64,000 nt of DNA, taken from the NCBI GenBank assembly GCA_947184155.2, contig CAMXCT020002778.1, positions 1 to 64,000 of the forward strand. The letters are read 5' to 3'. The stretch's first letter is position 1; the number at the start of each line of letters is the position of its first letter. This document shows, piece by piece, positions 51,752 through 62,105 of this stretch. The translations under genes were made by a program, and so were the position numbers. The notes beneath the pieces are model-generated. The model was given only the letters and a program-made list of their open reading frames with translations, did not search any database and had not been told where the DNA came from. The stretch comes from Cladocopium goreaui (Eukaryota; Sar; Dinophyceae; Suessiales; Symbiodiniaceae).

Positions 51752-52220
51752 CGACGTTTCCATCCTTGCTGACAGAGCTGTGCCTGTGAAGAGAAAAGCT
51801 GCACGTGGCTCTGTGTTTATTTGGCTTGCAGCTAGATGTAAGAACTTAAACTAGCTGTTTGTGGATGCTCATTGTGAATTGTAGTTGTGTGCTTGCACTT
51901 CCTTGCCAAGATGTTGTCCTTTCACGGTGTTTGCGTTGATTGCTTCACGGTGTAGGCTCAAATCTGTTGACCAATTTGGGCATCATGTGCGAGCAAGATG
52001 TGTCAACAAAAACGAAAACAGTTGCATGTAGAATGTCAAACAAGCCACGGTTTTCTGTTGGGACTGTCCGCGAGACCGCGGCTTGTGCAAGAGCGATTGA
52101 TTCCTGCAACATAGCGTAAAATCGATTTCAAACACGCACTGTTATAATTTGTTTCTCACTTGCCTTCTTTGCTGCTGCATGCACATATTCGCGGGCCTCT
52201 TGTCACCGCGGTCTGAAAAC
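51752..52220 (+). other. Spacer between unknown gene copy 1 and RPA1-like start
   Basis: Holds the long-stem hairpin below and no gene. Identical in layout to 58380-58848. Confidence 0.6.
52041..52085 (+). promoter_or_regulatory. Core hairpin with 14-bp stem, upstream of RPA1-like start
   Basis: CAAGCCACGGTTTTC...GAGACCGCGGCTTG around TGTTGGGACTGTCCGC. 136 bases before the ATG at 52221. Confidence 0.85.
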
Positions 52221-52282
52221 ATGTCTTTGCAAGAAGTGACTTTGGACCGCATTACGAAGAGCAACACCCACATGGTCATGGT
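52221..52282 (+). pseudogene. Start of RPA1-like gene copy 1, cut by the gap
   Basis: The first 20 codons (MSLQEVTLDRITKSNTHMVM) equal the gene at 58849, then the assembly gap begins. Beyond the gap only satellite is seen, so the gene is either interrupted or lost in the assembly. Confidence 0.75.
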
Positions 52283-52382
52283 NNNNNNNNNNNNNNNNNN
52301 NNNNNNNNNNNNNNNNNNNNNNNNNNNNNNNNNNNNNNNNNNNNNNNNNNNNNNNNNNNNNNNNNNNNNNNNNNNNNNNNNN
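52283..52382. other. Assembly gap (100 N)
   Basis: Exactly 100 N, the usual placeholder for a gap of unknown size. Confidence 1.
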
Positions 52383-53090
52383 CACCTTCACACCTGCAGA
52401 TCTAGATCTTCACACCCTCACATCTTGCAGATCTAGATCTTCACACCCTCACATCTGCAGATCTTCACACCTCACATCTGCAGATCTACATCTTCACACC
52501 TTCACACCTGCAGATCTAGATCTTCACACCCTCACATCTGCAGATCTAGATCTTCACACCCTCACATCTGCAGATCTAGATCTTCACACCCTCACATCTG
52601 CAGATCTAGATCTTCACACCCTCCCACCTGCAGATCTAGATCTTCACATCCTCACACCTGCAGATGTAGATCTTCACACCCTCACATCTGCAGATCTACA
52701 TCTTCACACCTTCACACCTGCAGATCTAGATCTTCACACCCTCACACCTGCAGATCTAGATCTTCACACCCTCACATCTGCAGATCTAGATCTTCACAGC
52801 TTCACATCTGCAGATCTAGATTTTCACACCTTCACATCTGCAGATCTACATCTTCACACCTTCACATCTGCTGATCTAGATCTTCACACCCTCACATCTG
52901 CAGATCTAGATCTTCACACCCTCACACCTGCAGATCTAGATCTTCACATCCTCACACCTGCAGATCTAGATCTTCACACCCTCACATCTGCAGATCTACA
53001 TCATCACACCCTCACACCTGCAGATCTAGATCTTCACACCTTCACACCTGCAGATCTAGATCTTCACACCCTCACATCTGCAGATCTCCT
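52383..53090. repeat. 30-bp satellite
   Basis: About 24 tandem copies of a 30-bp unit built from CTTCACACCCTCACATCTGC and AGATCTAGAT. No spacers, so it is not CRISPR-like. Confidence 0.97.
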
Positions 53091-53142
53091 CTCGCTCTTC
53101 TTCTATTCTTTCTTAAGGCGGGGGCGGTGCCGCCGGAGCGCC

Positions 53143-53690
53143 ACGAAACGCAACCCTTTCGCACGAAATGGACGTTGGACGTCCAAAACCTAGGTAAAAT
53201 TGCGATTTTGAAGCGTCCCCGGCACGAAATGGATGTTGGACGTCAAAAACTGAGGAAAAATTGCGACTTTGAAGCGTCCCGCGAAACCCTTTCGCACGAA
53301 ATGGACGTTGGACGTCAAAAACAGCGGAAAAATTGCGACTTCGAGGTGTCCCGCGAAATGGACGTTGGACGTCAAAAACTGAGGAAAAATTGCGACTTTG
53401 AAGGGTCGCGTCCCGCGCAACCCTTTCGCACGAAATGGACGTTGGACGTCAAAAACTGCGGAAAAATTGCGACTTTGAGGTGTCCCGCGCAACCCTTTCG
53501 CACGAAATGGACGTTGGACGTCAAAAACTGAGGAAAAAATGCGACTTTGAAGCGTCCCGCGCAACCCTTTCGCACGAAATGGACGTTGGACGTCAAAAAT
53601 TGAGGAAAAATTGCGACTTTGAAGCGTCCCGCGCAACCCTTTCGCACGAAATGGACGTTGGACGTCAAAAACTGAGGAAAAATTGCGATG
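53143..53690. repeat. ~72-bp satellite, locus 2
   Basis: Same unit as 17050-17528, with shortened units near 53215 and 53350. Confidence 0.95.
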
Positions 53691-54455
53691 GACGCTTTCG
53701 TTTGTGTAAAAGTGTCTGTGTTTAAAGGCGTCTGTGTGTAAAAGCGTTTGTGTGTGAAAGCGTGTCTGCGTGTGTAAAAAGCATCTGCGTGTAAAAGCGT
53801 CTGTGTGTAAAAGCGTCTGTGTTTAAAGGCGTCTGTGTGTAAAAGCGTTTGTGTGTGAAAGCGTGTGTGCGTGTGTAAAACGCATCTGCATGTAAAAGCG
53901 TCTGTGTGTAAAAGCGTCTGTGTGTAAAAGCGTTCTGTGTGTAAGAGCCTTTGTGTGTAAGAGCTTTTGTGTGTAAAAGCGTCTCTGTGTAAAAGCGTCT
54001 GTGTGTAAAAGCGTTTGTGTGTGAAAGCGTGTGTGCGTGTGTAAAAGCGTATGTGCGTAAAAGTGTTTGTGTGTAAAAGCATCTGCGTGTAAAAGCGTCT
54101 GCGTGTAGAAGCGTCTGTGTGTAAACGCGTCTGTGTGTAAAAGCGTTTGTGTGTGAAAGCGTGTGTGCGTGTGTAAAACGCATCTGCGTGTAAAAGCGTC
54201 TGCGTGTAGAAGCGTCTGTGTGTAAAACCGTCTGTGTGTAAAAGCCTTTGTGTGTAAGAGCTTTTGTGTGTAAAAGCGTCTGTGTGTAAAAAGCGTCTGT
54301 GTGTAAAAGCGTCTGTGTGTAAAAGCGTTTGTGTGTGAAAGTGTGTGTGTGCGTGTGTAAAAAGCATCTGCGTGTAAAAGCGTCTGTGTGTAAAAGCGTC
54401 TGTGTGTAAAAGCGTTTGTGTGTGAAAGCGTTTGTGTGTAAAAGTTTTTGTGTGT
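53691..54455. repeat. ~17-bp satellite, locus 2
   Basis: Same AAAGCGTCTGTGTGTAA-type repeat as 17529-17990, again directly after the 72-bp satellite. Confidence 0.95.
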
Positions 54456-54967
54456 ACTTTCACCGCACGACATGGAACTGTTAGAGATTGAGGGTGAAAA
54501 TGCTTGCTAGTGCATCCGTGCTAGGACGTGCGGAGCTCGGTTCGTTTGGTGTGGTAATTTGTGTGGGAATTGATATGTTCATAGTGAGCTTCACTGTTCA
54601 GTTTGCATGTCTATGCGACAATGATGTTTGCTTGTCAAACGCAGGAGTCGTGGTCTCAGGCTTCGAAGAACGAATTCTTTGCATTGAATTGTGCGAGTGT
54701 GTAGCAGGTTAGCGCATGAAGTTGTAGAAGTTACCAAGCTGTTGGGTTCGTTGTACCTTTGTGGATGTTTCCTTCGAGAACGGTGTGATGCATGTAATTT
54801 ACAGCATGATGGTGTTCGACAATGATGCCCATCCCAAGTGTCAAACTCACGAATTGTGTTCTCAGTTTGGAAGTCCAGGATGATGCAAGATGAAACAAGG
54901 CATTGCGAGATGATGCAAGATGGTGTTGCCGAGCTGTTGAGTTTTTTGTTACCGAGCTTTGTTAAAC
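54456..54967 (+). repeat. Dispersed repeats
   Basis: CTTCACTG-type repeat (54575-54710) and sequence like 39340-39710 with part of it deleted, including a scrap of the GATGCAAGA repeat. No gene. Confidence 0.6.
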
Positions 54968-55460
54968 TAGTTTTTTGTTGATGCGTTCAGCCTTCAGTTT
55001 GCAGGTCTCTGCGACAGTGGTTCTTTGCCATGTCAAACTCATGAGTGGTGTTCTCAGTTTGGAAGTCAGAGAACAAATGCCTTGCAGTGGATTGTGCAAC
55101 TCTGCAGCGACAAGCATAGTTTACCTCTTTACCTCTTTCCTGGGCTCAGACGTGAACGTAGAGACAAGATGCAGTGTGCACAGAGTGAACATCCATATTC
55201 TTATATGTACGCTGAATGTTCGTGAAACAAGTGACGATTGGCAAGCAGGTATCTTTAACATTTCTTGCACTTCTCGAGGTTTCTGTAGGGGCTGTCCGTG
55301 AGATCTCGAGAATTGCATTGTGACAATGTCAGTGTTTGTTTACGATGCAGTGGATCTATGTGATGTATAGCACGAAAAAAATATATGTGATGTTTTCATT
55401 GAAATGCATGAGCAGTGGACGAAAAAATATTACGGGAATCATTGTACCGTTTAATTTTGT
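54968..55460 (+). repeat. ~480-bp upstream cassette (copy)
   Basis: Includes the 5'-type hairpin at 55273-55314. It leads into a truncated start of the modular gene at 55613. Confidence 0.8.
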
Positions 55461-55612
55461 TTTGAAATCAAGCGTGTCATGGCATTCTTTTGAAATTAAG
55501 CGAACAGATATGTATGTCTCGGAATTTCTGAATGTAAAATGTTTGGTTGAAGTTACGCACCCGTGACGTTTGTGGACGTTTTGTGGTCGCTGTTTCATTT
55601 GCTGACGGGAAT

Positions 55613-55680
55613 GTCCGTGCGAATGGAGCATGCGACCGCGTTATCCGCGTCGTCCGATGCCGTGGAAATTCGGTTGCAGA
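55613..55680 (+). pseudogene. 5' fragment of the modular gene
   Basis: About 22 codons (MSVRMEHATALSASSDAVEI...) equal to the starts at 19444 and 56391, then a switch to GATGATGCAAGATGG-type sequence. Confidence 0.8.
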
Positions 55681-55751
55681 GGCATTGCGAGATGATGCAA
55701 GATGGTGTTGCCGAGCTGCTGAGTTTTTTGTTATCGAGCTTTGTTAAATTA

Positions 55752-56390
55752 GTTTTTTGTTGATGCGTTTAGCCTTCAGTTTGCAGGTCTCTGCGACAGT
55801 GGTTCTTTGCCATGTCAAACTCATGAGTGGTGTTTTCAGTTTGGAAGTCAGAGAACAAATGCTTTGCAGTGGATTGTGCAACTCTGCAGCGACAAGCATA
55901 GTTTACCTCTTTACCTCTTTCCTGGGCTCAGATGTGAACGTAGAGACAAGATGCATTGTGCACAGAGTGAACATCCATATTCTTATATGTACGCTGAATG
56001 TTCGTGAAATAAGTGACGATTGGCAAACAGGTATCTTTAACATTTCTTGCGCTTCTCGAGGTTTCTGTAGGGGCTGTCTGTGATATCTCGAGGATTGCAT
56101 TGTGACAATGTCAGTGTTTGTTTACGATGCAGTGGATCTATGTGATGTATAGCACGAAAAAAATATATGTGATGTTTTCATTGAAATGCATGAGCAGTGG
56201 ACGAAAAAATACTACGGGAATTATTGTACCGTTCAATTTTCTCTTGAAATCAAGCATGTCATGGCATTGTTTTGAAAGCAAGCGAACAAATATGCATGTC
56301 TCGGAATTTCTGAATGTAAAATGTTTGGTTGAAGTCACGCACCCGTGACGTTTGTGGACGTTTTGTGGTCGCTGTTATTTGCTGAAGGGA
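55752..56390 (+). repeat. Upstream cassette of modular gene copy 2
   Basis: Copy of the ~480-bp cassette, with a slightly decayed hairpin at 56053-56094 (CTCGAGG / ATCTCGAGG; core TGTAGGGGCTGTCTGT), followed by ~150 bp also found before 19444. Confidence 0.75.
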
Positions 56391-56968
56391 ATGTCCGTGC
56401 GAATGGAGCACGCGACCGCGTCATCCGCGTCGTCCGATGCCGTGGAAATTCGGTTGCAGGAGCTGCGTAGCAGTGCTGTGACCAGGGGTCGTGAATGGCT
56501 CCAGGATGCCCTGGCAAAAATTTGTGTAATGGATCTTCGCAAAATGGCAGATGCTCGGAATGTTGGCCGTGGACCGGACAACAAGTGGCTTGCGGTTGGA
56601 GAGCTGCGCGCTCGATTACTGGATGTCTTGGCACCACGCATGCAGGTCCGGTGGGGCAGAATAGGATTGTGACGAAAGTTGCATGTTTGTTACATGGTGC
56701 AATGTTGTAGGATGATTGTTGTTTTGTGGTGGCAGTGTGTCGGATGCTGTAGGTGGACAAGGCATCGGCTGCCAAATTGGAAGAATTTCGCCTTGGAGCT
56801 GTTTTACAGGGCAAGGAGTGGCTGAGTCGTGCTTTGGACGAAATGCGAAAAGAGGAGCTTCGAGTCCTGGCTACTGCGGGTGGTGTGCAGACACATTCCA
56901 ACCGGAATTGGCTGCCTGTAGCAGAGCTGCGCAGCTCGTTGATGAAAGTCTTGGAACCCTCCACGGAG
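56391..56968 (+). CDS. Modular protein, copy 2 (two modules, then truncated)
   Basis: ATG 56391. Exon 1 is 56391-56645 (255 bp) and exon 2 is 56753-56968 (216 bp), with the same boundaries as the gene at 19444. The next intron runs to ~57086, where the sequence switches, just before the expected acceptor, to the duplicated unknown gene (from ~57096). The C-terminal part is therefore missing. The modules have several residue changes relative to copy 1 but no stops. Confidence 0.65.
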
Positions 56969-57212
56969 GTTGGGTTCAACCAAAAAATGTGTTGTGACAT
57001 GATTTGTTTTTGTGAGCGAATTTGAATGTTTGTCACATGGTGCGATGTTGTAGGATGATGGTGGTTTTGTGGTGGCAGTGTGTTTAATTATCTGGAAACA
57101 TGTGTGGTACAGTGACGGCATGCACATTCATGGCTGCACCGCGTGAACATAACGTTCTTGCGCACACATCCGTTGATTTCGGGTCTGTGTTGGTTTGTGC
57201 ATGCTTTTGGAT

Positions 57213-58305
57213 ATGTTTCGGCTCAGCATGCAAGCCGCTGCGGTCATTCATTCGTGCGGGACTGTCAGTGAATGGGGCGACAACCGTGTAAAGTCGAAGA
57301 GTTTTGGCTGTCCAAATAAAGCTTGCGTGAATTTTTTGTCGCTTCGAAATGGCCCGCACAAAGCAGACGCGGTGGATGAAGCCGCAACGGTTGCGATGGC
57401 CGAGTTGAGCGAATGTTTGCAGCAAGAGGACGAAAATGGGCACAGGATTGTCGGCTTGAGATATAGAGCTGATGTGTCTGCTTTGAAAGACGCGGTCACG
57501 TTGCTGCGAGCATCCAACTTGTCGCTTGGGAGCATCATGTTCTTGCTGCGAGCATCTAACTTGTCGCTTGGGAGCATCATGTTCTTGGCAGGTTTTCTTC
57601 ACATCCTGTACTGGTCGTGGCCAACGATGACTGCGGTCGGTCACCATGTTGCTGGAATGCACTGCTTCGAATCAAATTCGATGCTGGTGCAAATTGGATC
57701 GCGCCAAGGCCAAATGTTACTTGATGGATGTTGGAAAGAGGTTGCATGACCTCTATGACAAAGTGTGTTGCCATCAAGGACGCTCTTTGATGTTGCGGAG
57801 CCACAAGAGAAAGCGAACTGGTGCTTGCCCAAACCCGACCATGAACCCTATGATGCGTAGAGGAAGTCGGCAGCAATGGCAGCATCTGGTGGATGATGTC
57901 AAAACTGGTGCATGGCAGAACATGTGTCAAAGCACTGCAGTATTCATTGAAGACAGCATCGGAAGCAATGGAATCAAAGTGTGCTACAAGACCCTTTTCG
58001 ACATCATGGCGCGGTTTGATTCCACTTTGTACTCTGCCAGCTGGACGGTATCTACCTCGCATTACAACACCGTCCATTTCATTCGAACTTTTATGTTTGC
58101 CATGGACTTGCATTCCGATCAATCGTCTGCTGACTGGGATTTGTTGAGCACCATGGGCACCGGAGTGAGAGATTCCAGCATTCCTGTCAAGACGCATGCC
58201 GTTGCGACGTATTGCGCTCGGCGTATCAGCCTCGAGCTGGGTGAGCCTTATGGCATCGAGGATCTCTGTTGTTTTCTTTGTATGTTGAAGAAACGTGATG
58301 GATGA
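57213..58305 (+). CDS. Unknown gene, copy 2
   Basis: Same structure as 50585-51677, including the 42-bp internal duplication and the frame change near 57590-57646. Changes seen in part 2 include TGACPNP for TGAFPNP and STAVFIEDS for SAAVLIEES. That some substitutions change residues while the frame stays open fits either weak selection or very recent origin. Confidence 0.6.
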
Positions 58306-58349
58306 GGTCGAATTTGCTTTGGCAAGATTTGTTTTGATTTTTTGAGATC

Positions 58350-58379
58350 TTCCTACTGTTGGAACTGTCCGTGTAGGAA
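58350..58379 (+). promoter_or_regulatory. Core hairpin after unknown gene copy 2
   Basis: TTCCTAC...GTAGGAA around TGTTGGAACTGTCCGT. Confidence 0.9.
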
Positions 58380-58668
58380 CGACGTTTCCATCCTTGCTGA
58401 CAGAGCTGTGCCTGTGAAGAGAAAAGCTGCACGTGGCTCTGTGTTTATTTGGCTTGCAGCTAGATGTAAGAACTTAAACTAGCTGTTTGTGGATGCTCAT
58501 TGTGAATTGTAGTTGTGTGCTCGCACTTCCTTGCCAAGATGTTGTCCTTTCACGGTGTTTGCGTTGATTGCTTCACGGTGTAGGCTCAAATCTGTTGACC
58601 AATTTGGGCATCATGTGCGAGCAAGATGTGTCAACAAAAACGAAAACAGTTGCATGTAGAATGTCAAA

Positions 58669-58713
58669 CAAGCCACGGTTTTCTGTTGGGACTGTCCGCG
58701 AGACCGCGGCTTG
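58669..58713 (+). promoter_or_regulatory. Core hairpin with 14-bp stem, upstream of the RPA1-like gene
   Basis: Copy of 52041-52085; 136 bases before the ATG at 58849. Confidence 0.85.
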
Positions 58714-58848
58714 TGCAAGAGCGATTGATTCCTGTAACATAGCGTAAAATCGATGTCAAACACGCACTGTTATAATTTGTTTCTCACTTGCCTTCTTTGC
58801 TGCTGCATGCACATATTCGCGGGCCTCTTGTCACCGCGGTTTGAAAAC

Positions 58849-60896
58849 ATGTCTTTGCAAGAAGTGACTTTGGACCGCATTACGAAGAGCAACACCCACA
58901 TGGTCATGGTGGTTTTGCGTCCGGTGTACCATGAAATGAAGCAGTTGCCCGGAAAAGATAAGGGGACCTGGTGGAAGTCGATCGTTCGTCTCGTGGATCA
59001 AAAGGGACAGGGACTCTATGCAGAGATCCGGGGATTTTCTGAGGGTAGTGTTCGAAAGCGGGCCCAGGAGTTTTACCAGCCCAAATACATCCAATTGACG
59101 CAAGCTGTTGTAGTGCAGAATTCGCCTTTTTTGTCCGGTTTCTCTGCTGATGTCACGAACAAGGGGAAGGTGTCGCCAGTGGCAGAGGCTCATGCCAGTG
59201 CGATGAAGTTGCGCGGCCTTTTCCCCACCGCCAGGTCCAACTTTGGTGTTTTAGCGGAACGTTGTGAAGGGAAGGAGAGGGCGGATGTCATTGGAAAGGT
59301 GACCCGGAAGGAGACGCCAGCGATGAGAGTCCAAAAGATGACATTGTGGCTGAAGGATGAGTCTCACAGCGAACTGGCTGTGCATCTCTGGGGCGGGCGT
59401 TTTGTTTCCAAGGGCAACGAAATCGATGTTGGCTCGGTGGTACAGGTGGACAATGCTTTGTTGTCGAAGATCCGTGCCGGCATCGAGGCGAGCTGTGAGC
59501 ACTGGATGGATAGCAGCAGGAATAGGTTCAGTGCTTTGCATGTCAATCCCACGGGCAGTAGTGTCGAGAAATTGAAGGCTTTGTCTGTCACGCGGGGTGA
59601 GGCGCTGTCCGTGCCTTGGCTCCAGACTGCTTCACGTCGAATGGTGTCGGATGGCATGGAGAAGTTCATTTCGTGCTGCGCCACTGTATCTTCGTGCTCT
59701 CTGGCGCTTACGGATGCGATGTTAGAGGCCGCTGTGCTGAGCTGAACTAGCTTGTAATGAGCACGTTGAGTCCGTGTGACTGGGAGTCTTTCTTTGTTGA
59801 TTGCTTGTCGTGCTTTCCCTTTCTTTATCATTATCTGTTGTCAGGCACAGCAAGATATCATCGAAGTGCAGTTGAACTGCGTTTGGGTCACAGGCATCTT
59901 GGGGGATCCCATCTACACGGCCTGCAAGAATTGCGCGACGAAGATTGATATGACCACCGGGCATTGCAAACGTCATGAGAGTCACAACTGCCAAACGATT
60001 CGGGATGAAGAGGTATCCATCTTGGCCACAGTGACTTTGGCAGATCACACCGGTGAAGTTGACAGAGTCTTGGTGGATGGGGACAGGTTGCAGTTGCTGG
60101 CAAATGCCAAGAGCAAGCAGGATCTGGTCGCCCTCTTGACGAAGCGTGGCCCGCAGACCATGTGTTTTTGTCATCCAGTGGACGTCCGCTTGGCTACCAA
60201 TGGCCGCAAGCCAGGCGCCGGCAGATCCAAGTTGCCTGCTGCCGCGCAAGGAGTCCTCCAGTCGCAGGAGACGGATCAGGAGAATTTGCCCGAGTGTCAG
60301 TTTCAGGTGCTCGCCGCACAGCACGCTCTGTGCCAGGGGTATTCGGAGGCAAAGCGTCCGATGATCAAGAAGATAGTTCGAGTGGAGAATCAGAGGGCGA
60401 CGGGAATGAGATCGCTTGCCCTCATGAGGACCTGTTGTTCTCTGGCTTCGGTACCAAGCTGCGAGCCGCGGCAATTTTTCCCAGCTATGTCACTGTGTTG
60501 GTGCGGGCAGAAGATGAGGAAGCCAAGATCGTTGAGACGGGCACGGGGGACGACAAGGTCATCATGCTGCAGTATGAGAAGGTGGTGGCAGTGGAGGCGC
60601 AGTTTCCCAAGCATTTCCGGGTGGAGGCCTTTTGCCAATTGCAGCAGGCGATTCGCTTCAACATGTGTGACGGCAATGTGCATCTTGTCATCGGCAAGGT
60701 GACGGCGGAAGACGATGGCTCCGACATGGTTCTGGTTGCGGAAAGAGTCTTCAAATTGCAATCGGAGGAACAGGTGAAAGCGGTCATGGCCGAGCGTGCC
60801 GCCATCGCAGCTGTGCAGATGATTTCTTCGAAAAAAAAACACGCCGTCGACTTGGTTGAGGAAACGCCCTTGAAAGTGAAAAGTGCCAAGTGGTAG
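58849..60896 (+). CDS. RPA1-like single-stranded-DNA-binding protein (two exons, one frame change)
   Basis: Exon 1 58849-59733 (295 codons, GCCGCT|GTGCTG) joins exon 2 from 59845 (TTGTCAG|GCACAG) in phase 0. Exon 1 has an OB-fold pattern like RPA large subunit: DVIGKVTRKETPAMRVQKMT, LWLKDESHSELAVHLWGG, then VVQVDNALLSKI. Exon 2 starts like the RPA1 C-terminal DNA-binding domain with its zinc ribbon: YTACKNCATKIDMTTGHCKRH. RPA coats ssDNA during replication and repair; RPA-like proteins also accompany some Helitrons. Near 60300-60345 the frame shifts, continuing as FGGKASDDQEDSSSGESEGD and a final OB-like part (VIGKVTAEDDGSDMVLVAERVF). The last 16 residues come from the shared 3' cassette, right after a nine-A run. 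Confidence 0.68.
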
Positions 60897-60995
60897 TTTT
60901 CTTTTTTGAGTTGCAAAATCATTGCTGACGGTGATACTACAGGGACTGTCCGTACATCACGCAGCGTGATTCTTTGCACCACGGCATTTTTTTCA
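60846..60995 (+). repeat. 3'-terminal cassette, copy 2 (partial)
   Basis: Supplies the last codons and stop of the RPA1-like gene, then hairpin and spacer, ending at TTTTTTTCATGTCATTTG, where copy 3 begins. Confidence 0.85.
60931..60960 (+). promoter_or_regulatory. Core hairpin after the RPA1-like gene (one weakened pair)
   Basis: GTGAT...ATCAC arms around the core TACAGGGACTGTCCGT; the inner pairs GC/GC of the other copies are changed to AC/AC and mismatched. Confidence 0.75.
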
Positions 60996-61245
60996 TGTCA
61001 TTTGAGGAAACGCCCTTGAAAGTGAAGAGTGCCAAGTGGTAGTTTTCTTTTTTGAGTTGCAAAATCATTGCTGACGGTGATGCTACAGGGACTGTCCGTG
61101 CATCACGCAGCGTGATTCTTTGCACCACGGCATTTTTTTCATTCCAACCAGCGTGGTATTTCTGGATAGGAACTGTCCGTGCTGTGGAGGGTCGCAGAAG
61201 GTGTGTTGCGTCCTGAAAAATGCGTCGATGCGCCTCTCTTTCAAA
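60996..61245 (+). repeat. 3'-terminal cassette, copy 3
   Basis: Starts within the coding part (EETPLKVKSAKW and stop) without an upstream gene, so it is a free-standing gene end. Contains the hairpin 61077-61106 and a second core at ~61168-61180. Confidence 0.85.
61077..61106 (+). promoter_or_regulatory. Core hairpin in free-standing 3' cassette
   Basis: GTGATGC...GCATCAC around TACAGGGACTGTCCGT. Confidence 0.9.
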
Positions 61246-61566
61246 TAAAGTCATGAACAGCATCATGGCATTCCACTGCAGCATGGCACCACTTTTGTAG
61301 AACTATTTATAAATCAATGATATAACCTGTGTTTTTTTACAGTATCATGGTACCGAGCTTTATTGGCTATTTGAAAAGGAATTTACAGCACAAAATGTGA
61401 AGACAAATGTGATCTACGACATCATGGTACCGAGCTTTTTTTGCTATTCACGCATGGGTTTGCCATTGATTTTTCCATGGATGTTGCATTTCCGGCTTAC
61501 ATGTCAGCACTTTTTTGTTGCTTTTTGTCATTGCCCTGTGCCTCGTTCCCTGTCTTTCCGTGCAAG
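61246..61566 (+). repeat. Spacer with GGTACC units
   Basis: Units at 61350 and 61427, then a short stretch before the next ORF that may be leader or intron. Confidence 0.65.
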
Positions 61567-62004
61567 ATGGAGCCGGCAGAGGGCAAGGCCGCTGAGGCCG
61601 AGGAAATGCCACCCAAAGCAGGTGGCTGCCAGCCTCGGCATGGGCATGAAAGAATTGGTCGGAAAGATTACGGGCCAGCAGCTCTAGTGCTCAGGTCCAT
61701 CAAGCGGCGCAAGGTGCTTATGAACCTTTCGCTCAAGTACCGCTGCCTGGGTGAGAATGTGCTGGCGGAAACTTTGCCTGATCCCACTGCGTGTGCATCC
61801 AAGAGAAAATGGGAGACAGCAATACAGAAGGCACGTGAGACTCTTCGACTCATGGCCCCAGATGTCGATCCTGACGCAGATGTCGACGTGAGCCTTGCCG
61901 GCACTGATGCAGTGCCATGTATTTCAGCAGGGTGTGAGCTGGAGCTTGCTGAATCTGATGGCGCGCCAGATTTTGATGGCATGCCTGATTTTCAATGGAT
62001 TTGA
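61567..62004 (+). CDS. Small acidic protein of unknown function
   Basis: ATG 61567 (MEPAEGKAAEAEEMPPKAGG) is chosen because the upstream in-frame part is hydrophobic and spacer-like. 145 residues; a basic middle (LVLRSIKRRKVLMNLSLKYR) and an acidic end (DVDPDADVDVSLAGTD...DGMPDFQWI). No family recognised. A hairpin follows the stop by ~60 bases. Confidence 0.5.
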   Translation: MEPAEGKAAEAEEMPPKAGGCQPRHGHERIGRKDYGPAALVLRSIKRRKVLMNLSLKYRCLGENVLAETLPDPTACASKRKWETAIQKARETLRLMAPDVDPDADVDVSLAGTDAVPCISAGCELELAESDGAPDFDGMPDFQWI

Positions 62005-62063
62005 ATCTGGAGCAACTGCCCGTGTACTTACAAGCTTTGCACTTCTCGCATAATTAAGTCCTG

Positions 62064-62105
62064 TCGTTCTCGATGCTGCAAGGACTGTCTGTGCGTCGAG
62101 CGACG
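62064..62105 (+). promoter_or_regulatory. Core hairpin after the small acidic ORF, with paired changes
   Basis: GTCG(TT)CTCGATGC...GCGTCGAGCGAC around TGCAAGGACTGTCTGT. Relative to the usual core, G-to-A and C-to-T changes occur together at the two positions predicted to pair with each other. Confidence 0.85.

Larger units (their letters stand above)
57096..58910 (+). repeat. Recent ~1.8-kb duplication (copy of 50468-52282)
   Basis: Offset 6628 bp from copy 1, in direct orientation, with only a handful of differences. Copy 1 ends at the 100-N gap. Confidence 0.92.

Noticed and set aside
52383..53090. Regular 30-bp repeats that might suggest a CRISPR array
   Set aside because: The units are contiguous with no unique spacers, and the window is eukaryotic.
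53127..54473. Long ORFs on both strands over the 72-bp and 17-bp satellites (also 16375-18011)
   Set aside because: The 72-bp unit is a multiple of three and lacks stops in several frames; the products are simple repeats, so these are artefacts.
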